Shown here in pieces: positions 37,881 through 49,800 of a stretch of 64,000 bases of DNA. A program made the translations under genes and the position numbers. The DNA comes from Numida meleagris (taxonomy: Eukaryota > Chordata > Aves > Galliformes > Numididae): positions 35,667,506 through 35,731,505 of the forward strand of contig NC_034410.1 of the NCBI RefSeq assembly GCF_002078875.1. Reading direction: 5' to 3'. Every line of letters starts with the position of its first letter. The stretch's first letter is position 1. Below the pieces are notes generated by a model. The model was not told the DNA's origin and ran no database searches. It saw only the letters and a list, made by a program, of their open reading frames with translations.

Positions 37881-38504
37881 GTGCAGGTCCAGATGTGAAG
37901 CCACTGCTCTGTGGAACATCGGCCTGTAGAATCCCAGAGCCAGCCCTAAAGACACCACAGGAGCCAGTCCAGGTGCAAAGCCGCTCCTGGGTACATCAGG
38001 CTCAAAATCCCCACAGCTGACCCCAAGGATGCCGCAGGAGTAGCCGTATGCGAGCACCACGTGCTGGCTCTGGTCCTCAGAGGCCAGCACAATAAAACTT
38101 GGAGATCCCATAGACATTGGTCAGTTTCACTCTTCTCTGCCTTTCCCAAGGTGGGCTGTGTTAGTGGCTGGAACCACGGGGTTGTCTTCTCCCTAGCACG
38201 TATCCCCCCCATACCTTCCTTCCTGTGGCTGGGTCTAGGCAGAGCTGGGTTCCGGCCCTGACTTCATTAGGGCTCAACATCACCAATCCCCACAGGCCAA
38301 GGCTGTGCTAGCAGGGGCAGCCCTGTCCTGGGGGTGCTTCTGGCCTTGGGGCTGTCACTGCGTTCAGGGCCAGGGCCTGCCTGGGCTTTCCTCCTGCATT
38401 TCTGCAGTGCCGGCAGGTCTGAGTGGCGGTTCTGCTTTGGGGATGCCACAGCACGTTGAGTGCCTGAACCACTAATTTCTGTCCCAAAGTCATTTTTTAT
38501 GCCT
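37881..38504. other. 3' flank of the PHF7-like gene, still GC-rich
   Basis: Contains the poly(A) signal at 38091 and decaying RS-tail-like sequence (around 37,960-38,040). After about 38,120 it is GC-rich non-coding DNA with no identified feature until the CR1 at about 38,505. Confidence 0.5.
38091..38096 (+). terminator. Poly(A) signal AATAAA for the PHF7-like gene
   Basis: Canonical hexamer about 590 bp after the stop codon, in the gene's orientation and within the GC-rich unit. Confidence 0.55.
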
Positions 38505-38778
38505 CCTGTATGAGTCCCTCCACAGCTTTCCTGTAGGACCCCTTCAGGTACTGGAAGGCTGCTATGAGGTCCCCCCAGCACCTTCTCCAGGCTGAGGAGC
38601 CCCAGCTTTCTCAGCCTGTCCTCATAGGGGAGGTGCTCCAGCCCTCTGATCATCTTCGTGGCCCTCCTCTGGACCCACTCCAATAGCTGCATGTCCTTCT
38701 TGTGTTGGAGGCGCTGGAACTGGACACAATACTCCAGGTGGGGTCTCCCAAGAGCAGAGTAGAGAGGCAGAATCCTCT
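38505..38778 (-). mobile_element. CR1 LINE fragment
   Basis: On the minus strand it encodes [25 protein letters not shown] and LGLLSLEK, the standard late-ORF2 CR1 segment; the frame breaks shortly after. Both ends are truncated: no 3' octamers on the left, and on the right it runs directly into retroviral pol-like sequence. It closes the right side of the GC-rich island. Confidence 0.9.
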
Positions 38779-38783
38779 ACTGC

Positions 38784-39240
38784 TCTACTGCTCCTGTATG
38801 AGCAATACCGTTGCTACCACTGCTCGTACACACAATGACCACACTTTATCTACTTGGTCAAACTGTCTAGAGAAATACCCCACTGGCCTCTTCCAGGATC
38901 CAATGTGTTAACACTTCCAGTACAATATGACATCTTTTGTGCACATATCATTCAAAACACTTTTCTGGATTGGGAAGTGCTAGAGCATCTTTCAATTGAA
39001 TAAAGGCAGTTTGGCATTCTGGGTGCCGTTCCAAAAATTCTCCTTCTCCTTTAGCAGCTTAAACACACAAAGGTTTCACAATCAGTCCATAATTTGGTAT
39101 TCATCATCTACACCATCCTGCCAGACCTAACCTAAGCAAGTGCACAATTCTTGTTTTGACTTTGGCTCTGGTGTTTGACATACTGCCTTCTTTTGCCCAA
39201 TCCCCAGGCTTCGGTATCCTTGAGCAATGATAAAACATAC
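38784..39240 (-). mobile_element. Decayed endogenous retrovirus pol fragment (RT end to RNase H)
   Basis: On the minus strand short blocks recur in the order expected for a gammaretrovirus-like pol. First comes a KKAVCQTPEPKSKQEL block (end of the RT palm/thumb), then IPNYGLIV-type, ALALPNP, and an LLIQEAVE-type block near the start of RNase H. They are separated by stop codons and frameshifts, so no protein can be made. No LTR is visible nearby. Family-level call by motif order only. Confidence 0.6.
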
Positions 39241-39424
39241 ATACAGCACAGCTGTGATTTCTTCTTCAGGGAAGAAGAATTGTTTTGGGCCACATATAAT
39301 ATATAAAATATAGCTAATGTATGTAAGCAACAGATTTTTCGTACATATTTTTTTTTCCATCGAAATTCCTTCAAAAAAGAGAATAACAAAAAATATAGAA
39401 AGAGTGGGACACAACAACTTATTG

Positions 39425-39865
39425 TGAAACTAACACATCAGTCTGGTTTGATGGAAGGGACTGCAATTTTTAGTGAGGTCTCAAGGAGTTCATGAGGGAT
39501 TTTTGATGAAATTTTACTCTTCCTGTGCTTCATTCTTGAAAATAGTTCACAAATGTATGTACTGCCAAAAAGCGATGACATGAACAAGGCATGATTGTGA
39601 AGCCAGGGACATTTTTCTCTGGTGGGATGAGGCTTATAGGAATCTGGTAAAGAGACATGATCAAATTTTTGAGTTGAATATCTGATTGCAACTCTTTACA
39701 TTCCATTTGAAAATGGGTTTATGTCAACTGACAATGGAGTCACAAATATAACAAAAAAAGTGATTATTTTTTCGGCACTCTTGAAACCTATTCTCAAATT
39801 CCTTAATCAAAATGGAAAGCACAGATGCATATTTGTTGCTGTTCATGGGACTGTGTTTATCCAAT
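39425..39865 (-). mobile_element. Decayed hAT-type transposase C-terminus (EPM2AIP1/GTF2IRD2-like group)
   Basis: On the minus strand an IKEFENRFQE block is followed, in shifting frames, by QMEC/ELQSD-like and FGSTYICELFSRMK, then a KIAVPSIKPD block. FGSTY-CE--FS-MK is the hallmark of the hAT dimerisation domain as found in transposase-derived proteins of the EPM2AIP1, GTF2IRD2 and ZBED types. Frames are broken by stops and small indels. It could be a transposon remnant or a dead retrocopy of a domesticated gene; I cannot separate these. Confidence 0.6.
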
Positions 39866-40589
39866 GTATCAAACTTCATAAAATGATTTGCCATCATTTG
39901 AGTTAGCACTACACTGTGCCCTCCTTGTGTCCTGGTTTCAGCCCAGCCAGTACTGATCGCACACCAGTGTTTGGTCACAGGTGAACAGTTAATGCTCTGT
40001 ATGAAAGCTCTCCTAGGCTTTTCTGACTACCTAGTCTGTATTTACATATCACATTCAAATATTCTTTGAAATATCCTTTCTTTCTTTCTTCACTGTCAAA
40101 GCGAACACTACGAACTAATAGCCATAAACTGGCACATAGAATGTGAGTCTTCTGCAATACAACTGGGCATTTACATTTGCATTTAACTGATGGATTGTTA
40201 ATGGAAACTACTTCATGACAATGCTTCAGATCTTACACCCATGACTAAGTATCTTAATGTAAAGCACCCTGACGCATGGATTTTTAAACATATCAAATAA
40301 CTTACCCTAGCCAGTTCTCTGATACCATTTTGCTGACAAGGAGTTATGGAACATTCAAAACAATGCTAGATGTCATTCAATGACAATAATCTTTAAGATA
40401 TCTTAAAATAAACTCAAAAAATGCCAAAAAAAAAAGTGTCAATTCCTAAAGTATTATGACTTACACTTCAGGAAAAAAAAAAACACATAATGATGGCAGA
40501 AATAATCATATATATCTGTGGTGAAAGCGTTATTTAGAAAGACAATAAACAGTGAATTTCAGTTATGTAAGCACATCTTTCTAAAAATA
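39866..40589. other. Spacer between the transposon graveyard and the EFHB 3' end
   Basis: AT-rich; no gene or named repeat recognised. Confidence 0.5.
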
Positions 40590-40595
40590 TTTATT
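40590..40595 (-). terminator. EFHB: EFHB poly(A) signal AATAAA
   Basis: AATAAA on the minus strand, 64 bases after the EFHB stop codon; the first canonical signal downstream and in a suitable position for a short 3' UTR. Confidence 0.6.
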
Positions 40596-40658
40596 GCATT
40601 AAGCACCAGAATTATGACTGATGTCAATTTAAATAAATGCAATGCTCTAAGACTACAA

Positions 40659-40823
40659 TTAGCAACAATCTTTTGTGTGTGATGCGTGCATCTCATCCAG
40701 TATATTCCTGATACTTTCTACACAAACCTCTTCTTTCTGTTTTTTCATACAGGCTTGTTTCCAAATGTCTTCAAATCTTTCATCTGAAATGTTTACACCA
40801 ATGTTGCGAAGAATTTGTGCTAC
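40659..40823 (-). CDS. EFHB: EFHB last coding exon 13
   Basis: [40 protein letters not shown], ending ...DCC and TAA. Acceptor TTTTGTAG; 54 codons plus stop. Confidence 0.92.
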   Translation of the reverse strand, partial: VAQILRNIGVNISDERFEDIWKQACMKKQKEEVCVESIRNILDEMHASHTKDCC

Positions 40824-43800
40824 CTACAAAATAATACAACTCAAGTAATTCTGACTGAATTTTCTTTAAACTGTAAAGTCTAGTTTTTACATACATTAGC
40901 AATCAACATCCTGGATCCTTAACCAAAGACGTTCCATTTAATTGAAATGGAATCTTATTGTGATGAACTGTCTTAATAAAGCTGAAATAACTTTAATATT
41001 GAAAAATCAAATACTAATGCTACTGTCGGGAGGATAAATGACTGCAAGTTCTCATAACTTACTTTCTCAATACTAACTTATTAAAAATACAACTATGTCC
41101 TGACTCATCAACAACAATAAAATAATCACTAAGTCATATGTTATCAAGTGCACACATGGTTTAATCTGGCCCTTACATCCTATCAGCCTGATCATGTTGG
41201 ATATCAATTACACAGTATTACTCAGACAAATAATTTCAATTTTTTTTTTTAATTGCATGTTGAATTCTACTGAAGAAAACAGCAGGCTTAGAAACACGTT
41301 GTTCTTCTGTAGCAGGAAGAGTCACATTATAAAACTGCTTTATAGTCAGAATTCTCATTCATTACTACAGGTCTATTCACAAACTGATATTATGACATGA
41401 CTCTGGGTTTTCATATAATAATTTAGTTAGCTACTACATGTTTTAAGATATTAATGATCCATGTCAATATTAATCAAAAGAACATCACAAACACTGAAGC
41501 AATCTATTTCACGAGTATTGGGTGATTTAATGCACTCAGAGATAGTTCTGTACTGCACTCTATATAGCCTGTGTAGTCTACAATAGAGGATGACATCTCA
41601 GGCCACATTATAACTTCAGAGATCTACATGGTGCTTGACAGGTATAATGGACTTCTCAGTGAAGCATAAATTCTATTTACTGTTAGCCATGCTCCACACA
41701 CATGGATTTCCTGCTTGAGAGCTACGTTACAAAACGGTAAATGCTCATGTATACGACATTCTGACAAGCTATTTTATGGATATTTATGGAACATGACACT
41801 ATATCTTTTACATCCCCACCACTAATTAGCAACATTCTTTTCTGTAAAATATATACACAAGTTCCAGATCTACTTTCATATGACTGGATATTTTTCTAAC
41901 AAAATCACTAGAAGAGACAGAGTTTGCTAATGTTTCTTTTTCCATTTCAGACTGGAATTTCATATTTTCCTATCATTGGCTCATAGATCGTATTTCAAGC
42001 AAAGAAGTGATCTCTTTTTTTCATTAGAAAATGTAGAGAAATAAAATAGAAAAACAATAAACAACATTGAGTAAGGGGCAACATTGTTTTAGCATTTATG
42101 CTGTATGAACTCTGGGTTGTGAAAAAAGAGTGGGAGAAGCCCCCAAAGATATCAGATGAAAAATGCTTGTAATTTGCTGTCAACAAAACCTGGCGGTTCA
42201 AAGGAAGACAATCTGGCTAAAATTTTCCACTGAACATTCCTGTGTGATAGAAACTAGTTTTACACATCCGTAAAATTCTTTCTTTAGAAAACAAAAACAA
42301 AAACTATTTATATATTTATTTTTATTTAGACTACATATTCTATCTACTGATAGAATTATACAATAATTTACATGGAAGAAATCTCTGGAGATAATACATC
42401 TAACCAGACAAAGCAGGGCTAAATTCACCACTCAACCATGTTCCTTGGGATGTGGATCAGAAACTTGAATACATCCAAAGATGGAAATTTCACATCTGTT
42501 CTGAATCACAGAATCACAGGACCGCAGGGGTTAGAAAGGACCTCTGGAGATCATTTCGTTCAACCCCTCTGCTAAAGCAAGTTCACTTGAGTAAGCTGCA
42601 CAGGAAAGTGTGCAGGCAAGTTTTGAGTATCTCCAGAGAAGGAGACTCCACAAGCTTGTTCCAGCGCTCTGCCACCTTCAAAGTAAAGACGGTTTTGCTC
42701 ATGTTCACATGGAATTTCGTGTGTTTCAGTTTGTGCTTGTTGTCCCTTGTCCCATCACTAGACACCATTGAAGAAAGCTTAGCCCCAACTTCTTGACACC
42801 CACCCTTTAGATACTTCAAGCATTAATAAAATCCCCTCAGTCTTTTCTTCCCCAGGTTGAACAGACCCAGGTCCCTCAGCCTTTCCTTATAAGCGAGATG
42901 CTCCACACCCCTAAACATCTTCATGGCCCCTCACTGGACTCTCTCCAGTAGTTCTCATCTTTCTTGAACTGAGGAACCCAGAACTGGATGCAGTACTCCA
43001 GATCCAAAAGATGGAATACCTCCCCCATGAAGAGAGGCTGAAAGAGCTAGGGCTGCTCAGCTTGGAGAAGGCTCTGGGGAGACCTGATAGCAGCCTTTCA
43101 GTATCAAAAGGTGGCTTTATGAAAGAAGGAAACAGACTCTTTAGCAGGATCTGTTGTGGTAGAACAAGGGAAATGGTCTCATATTAAATGAGTGCAGATT
43201 TAGATTGGATATAAGAAAGTTTTTCTGTGATAAGGGTAGTGAAGCACTGGAGCAGGGTGCCCAGAGAGATGGTGGATGCCCCATCCCTGAAGACATTCAA
43301 GGTCAGGCTGGGCAGAGCTCTGAGCAATTGGATCTAGCTGTAGAAGTCCCTGTTCATTATAGGGGAGTTGGACTAGATGACCTTTAAAGGTCCCTTCCAA
43401 CTCAAATGATTCTATGATTCTGTGTGGTCTCACCAGGGCAGAGTAGAGGGGGAGGATCACCTCCCTTGACCTGCTAGCCAAGCTCTTTCCAGCACACCCC
43501 AGGATACCATCATGCTTCTTAGTCACAAGGGCACACCGGTGGCTCATGACCAACCTGTTGTCCACCAGGACACCCAGGTCCTTCTCCACAGAGCTCCTTT
43601 CCTTTAGGTCAGCCCCTAATCTGACATGTGTGGTTGTTCCTCCTCTGCTCTTCTCACATTACAGAAATGTTGAAAGACAGATTCGGAGGCCCTAAATTAT
43701 CTACCAACCATCATTCAACACAGCATTTGAGCATGTGATCAGGAACAACCTGACATACTTCCTCATATTACACATTTTATTGAGATACGACTTCAGTAAG

Positions 43801-46800
43801 TACCTACCATCTTTATGAATAACTTTGAATATGAAGAGTCTGAATGGATATAAAAGGATGGTAATGTCAGAACAATGAATTTTACAACCTATACAACTTT
43901 CCACTTCCACATGTCTTAAGGCATTGAATTTACTTTGAAAGAACGTTCTGAAAAAAGAGTACTATACCTCTGCCTTTGGTCTTAATTTAAAGAAGTCTCC
44001 TTCATACACTCCCTTTTGACTGAAGACAGAAGGGAACAGTAATGCATAAGCATTGGCCTCATCACCGTAATTATTTCTGTCACTAATGCGGCGAATTCGA
44101 GGAGCCAGAATATCTGAACGAATAGTTGGAACACCACGTACTGGATAATCTGTGGAAATTAATCAACAGGTAATATGGAAAAGTATGTAAAGATACTTCC
44201 AGGGAGGATAAAAGATTTTGCACTAAATAAGAGCAATTTTGATCCTTTGTCTCACACAGCTTCAAGAATTTATATAATTTTCCACCTCATCTTTATTATT
44301 TTTAGAATTCTTACTTCCAGCAACATCATGACTCATGAGAATGGGAAATATTTTAGTAACTTTTGAGTACTTCCATCTAAAAACATTTTTTAGATGATTC
44401 CAAGATGATCTTCTGTCATGGTTTTGTGATTTTTGGTTATTGATATTCCACTATCATAACATCATGTAGTGGATATACCTGGTTCTCAGAAGAGAAGGAC
44501 TACTACAGTCCCCACGGTACTTTGCTCCTTTGTTACCATTTTCCAGCCGGAGGGAAAAGATAAAAGCCCGCAGTATAAAAACTTGCAGATCACGAGACCT
44601 CGTCCCTTTTTCCGCCGTCTCTCNNNNNNNNNNNNNNNNNNNNNNNNNNNNNNNNNNNNNNNNNNNNNNNNNNNNNNNNNNNNNNNNNNNNNNNNNNNNN
44701 NNNNNNNNNNNNNNNNNNNNNNNNNNNNNNNNNNNNNNNNNNNNNNNNNNNNNNNNNNNNNNNNNNNNTGTTGTTTTGCATTCTGATATTTTATTTAGTA
44801 AATTAGTTTGTTTCTCCTCAGATTGTTGCCGCTGTTCTTTGCTCTCAGGGCCATCTCCTTACCCTTTTCCCCTTTTCCCTTTTCCCGGGGCGTGGACCCG
44901 TGGATTCCCCGTCCCCTTCGTCACGGAACCGGGCTGAACGCCCGTAAACATCTTCCCTCAATTACAACCTTACTTTCTCAAAAACACAGAATGATTTGAG
45001 TTGAAAAGGACCGTAAAGATCACTTAGTTTCAACTCCACTGTCATGGACAGGTATACCTTCCTCTTGATCAGGATGCCCAAAGCCCTATCCAACCTGGCT
45101 TTGAACACTTACAGGAAAGGGCCATATACAGCTTCTCCGGGCAGCCTGTTCCAATGTCTCACCACACTCGTAGTGAAGAATTTCTTCCTAATGTCTAATC
45201 TAAATATATCCTCTTCCAGTTTAAAAGCATTACTCATTGTCCCACCACTAATTCCCTTCAGAGTCTCTCCCCAGATTTCTTCTAGGCCCCTTTTAAATGC
45301 TGGAAAACAACTTTAAAGTCTCCCCACAGCTTTCTGTTCCAAATCTCTCAGCCTATCTTCATAGAAAATATCTTCAAGTCTTTCGATCATCCTCATTTGT
45401 GCTAGATCTGTTCTAGCAGTTTCATGTCGTTCTTATGCTGGGGTCTCCAGAGCTGAACACAGTGCTCCATGTGGGACCTCATGAGAGGAGAGGAGACTGA
45501 ATTGGCTCCCTAGACCTGTTGGTCACATTTCTTTTGATGCAGCCCCTGATATGGTTAGTTTTGTGGGCTGCAAGTGCACATTGATGGCTCACGTTCAGTT
45601 TTTCATACACTAACACCCTGAAGTCCTTTCCCTCAGAGCTGCTCTCAGTCCATTAATCATCCAGTCTATATTTGCACTTGGAATTGCTCTGACTCAGGTG
45701 CAGGATGCCACACTTGGCCTTGTTTAACTACATGAGGTTCACATGTGCCCACTTCTCAAGCCTGTCAAGGTCTCTCTGGATGGCATTTCTTCCCTCCAGC
45801 ATGCAACTGCACCATGGAGTTTGGTGCTGTCTGCGAACTTGCTGAGAGAGTACTCAATCCCACTGTCCACGTAACCAGAAAGCTGTTTAAAAAATATCGG
45901 TCCCAATACCATTTTCCAACGAACACTGCTTGTCACTGGTCTCCACCTGGACACTGAGCCTTTGACCTAATTGTCAATTTAGAGACAAGGATGTTGTGTG
46001 TAACAGCGTCAAATGCTTTGTACATCTAGACTAAATTTAAAATTTTCAACAGATTATCTATGTGAAATATTCAAACTGACAAATTCCAAGCCACAATCCT
46101 AAACAAATATAGATTAGATAAATTAACTCACTGTTGAACATCAGCACTATCTGTAGCAATACTTTTCAAACTTACTCCTGATTTTTTCCTTAAATAATGC
46201 TTAGAAATGCAAGGTACGGTCCATTGTACTTACGGTCTGTTGGAAGACCGCCTACTACAGCATTATACTGGGAAGAAGTTGTTTGATAGTCTGCAAATAC
46301 ACTGTCTGTTGGTCTTGTAAGCATTTTTGGTGTCTTTCCTGAGCTTCCTGCTTCTTTTAATACAAGATCTTCTTGCTTCAACAGTGGCTCATCATCTGTC
46401 ATTGTGTCAGACTGAGGAGGAACATCTAGTTTGTTCCCTGTTAAGAAGAAGTTATAGAATAGCCAGGATTTATTATCAGCATATTATAAGAGATTTTTAA
46501 AAATTGCTTGAACTTCTCATACAGTAGATAACATAAGATAACATAAGATAAACAATTTGCATACAACAGATCCTAGGAAGTTTTTACTTCCTCCTGATTT
46601 ATGAGACAATCTCAAACACAAAATCTGAAGGTGCACAAGTCCACGGGACCTGATGAGCTCCATTCACGGGTTCTGAGGAAACTGGCGGATGAAGTTGCCA
46701 AGCAGCTATCCATCATACTTGAAAGGTCATGGCAGTCTGGTGAAGTTCCCACTGATTGGAAAAGGGAAAACATAACTCCCATTTTCAAGAAGGGAAAAAA

Positions 46801-49800
46801 AAAGAAGATCCAGGGAACTTCAGGCCAGTCAGTCTTACCTCTGCCTGGCAAGATCACAGAGCAGATCCTCCTGAAGGCCCTACTAAGGCAAACGTAAATA
46901 AAGATGAGGTGATTGGTGGTAACCAACATGGCTTCACCAAGGGCAAGTCACACCTGACAAACTTGGTGGCCTTTTATGATGGAGGTGCAGCATCAGTAGA
47001 TAAAAGAAGAGCAACCGACATCATCTACCTGGACTTGTGCAAAGCATTTGACACTGTCCCGCATGACATCCTGGTTGGAGAAAAATGGATTTGATGGATG
47101 GACCACTTGCTGGATAAGGAATTCACTGGATGGTCACACTCAGAGAGTTGTGGTCAGCGGTTCAATGTCCAAGTGGACATCAGTGACGAGTGGCGTTCCT
47201 CAGGGATTGGTGTTAGGACTGGTGTTATTTTACATCTTTGTAGGCGACACAGGCAGTGGGATCAAGTGCACCCTCAGCAAGCTGGCAGATAATACCAAGC
47301 TGAGTGGTGCAATTGACATGCTAGAGGGAAAGGATGCTATCCAGAGGGACCTGGACGGGATTGAGAGTAGGGTCCATGCCAACCTCATGAAGTTCAACAA
47401 GGCCAAGTGCAACGTCCTGCATCTGGGTTGGGGCAATCCCAAGCACAGATATAGGCTGGGCAGAGAATGGCTTGAGAGCAGCCCTGAGGAGAAGGATTTG
47501 GGAGTATCAGTTGATGAGAGATTCAACGTGAGCTGACAATGTGTGCTCGCAGCCCAGAAGGGTTGCATCAAGAGAAGTGTGACCAACAGGTCGAGGGAGG
47601 TGATCCTGCTCTTCTACTCTGCTCTTGGGAGACGCCACCTGGAGTATTATGCCCAGTTCTGGAGCTCCCAACACAAGGACATGGAGTTGTTGGAGCAGGT
47701 CCAGAGGAGGGCCACGAAGATGATCAGAGGGCTGGAGCACCTCCCCTGCAAGGACAGGCTGAGAGAGCTGGGGCTTTTCAGCCTGGAGAAGAGAAGGTTC
47801 TGAGGAGACCTTATAGTGGCCTTCTAGTACCTGAAGCGGGCCTACAGGAAAGCTGGGGAGGAACTTTTTAGAAGGGCAGGTAGCAACAGGACGAGGGGAA
47901 ATGGTTCTAAACTGGAAGAGTGTAGATTTTAGACTAGATTTTAGGAAGAAATTCTTTACTGTGAGGGTGGTGAGACACTGGATCAGGTTGCCCAGTGAGG
48001 CTGTGAATGCCCCCTCCCTGGAAGCATTTAAGGCCAGGCTGAATGGAGCTTTGTGCAACCTGGCCTAGTGTCCCTGTCTATAGCAGGGCAGTTGGAACTG
48101 GATGATGTTAAAGGTCCCTGCCAACCCAAACCATTCTATGATGCTATGATCGTCTTGTTGATTTTTTTTCCTGTGCTTTCAATCCCTTTTTTGAAAAGGA
48201 TTGCAATTTGAACTCAAAAAAATATTATCCATGCATGCTTACTAATAAAGGCTTCCTCTGGCTATACTGTTGAATGGAACTTTTATGTTTTGTTCAAAAC
48301 TGGAGCATATAGTTGATTTTTTTTTCCCCCTGTACATAAAGATGGTTTATGTTCCTGCTACTCAGTTTGTCTGCACTTGTCTTGATTTCTCCATGGTCTT
48401 GGGGATAGAAGTTGTAAAGGAGGCAGAAACAGATAATTCCACTAAAACACCTAATAAAGTGGGGGTTTGGAACTAGGTGATCTTAAAGGTCCCTTCCAAC
48501 CTAAACCATTATATGATCCTATGAAAACAATTCCAGTGTTCTGTAATTTGTGTATAAGGCTCTGCTATCACCAGCCAACACTGTTTGGCGTGAAAGGACT
48601 ATATGCACTCTGTAATTCCTACTCTTCTAATGGAGTACCTAATCTACTTCAGAAGGATTCTTGCTGTTGTAGTAACAAGCTCAACTACACAATTTCCCAG
48701 CATTAAGTCACCTACCTTTTGTGATTACTTTTTCTTCAAATTCTTCCACAGCCATTTTGTCTTTCCAGTTCAGAAAGTTTACAAACTCCAGATAATTGAT
48801 GAGACCATCTTTATCCAAATCGCAATAGTCAAATAAGGTATCCAAGAGCTCACTATCTAGTTTCAGATTAAGTTGAAAACAAGACTTCCTCAGGTCGTTT
48901 TTGTCTATCATCCCATCACCATTCTATTATAAATAAAATAGTTGTTATAACAACTGTTATTAAAATACTCCAACATATGTGTGTGCATACATGTATATAT
49001 ATAGCGACACCATTTCAAAAGAGCACAAAAAAATCTACAAGTAAATTAGAAACTCAAAATCTGAATACAAGAGTAATAATGAATAATTTTTTACTCAAAT
49101 AATACAGTGACTTCAGATTAAAAGTCAGTGTGATAATCTATTGTGCCAAATTAGCAATCTAATTACAAATTTCAAAGGAAAACCAAGATTTCTTTTGGAA
49201 GTCAGGCATCAATCATTTTGCATACACTACAATTAATGTTATATATGAAATGGAAATAATATTTTTTTTCCAGAGAGAAAAAAATAAGAGATCTGAAATT
49301 CTGGTGCTTGGCAATGCAGTAAAGAATTACAGTTTGGAGGAAAATATGAATAAAATTCCTTCAACTATTTTTCTTCTGAGGTGATATAAAAGTAAATTTT
49401 CAGGAGAAAAAAATGCTAAGGTTATTCTTTCTTACTCTTCTCCCTTGTTTGCTGTAATCTTGGACACTCCAAATACTGTTGGTTAAGATTGTTGCAGTAT
49501 CTATTCTGGTAAGTGGCAATTTCAGAAGCTAGTTTTTAGAAGACTGTTTTCTTTAGGAGAACCGAGTTATCACTGTAGCATATGATCTGGCCTGTACAGA
49601 AGATCTGATAGAGAGTAAGGAATGTGCCAATGATTTTACGTTATGTATAGAGCCAGTACAGCAACTATAACTTTCCAGAAGTTTTCGTTTGTTTTTTAGG
49701 TCTGGGTTGTTTTCGAAACACTAACCTTATCGTAATGCCTGAATGCTTCTAGTAACATGTCAAAATTTTCATAGTTAACTTTCTTCAGACTTTGCCGAAC

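Noticed and set aside
47230..48058. Minus-strand frames of 118 and 183 codons
   Set aside because: Antisense of the CR1 at 46,600-48,150.
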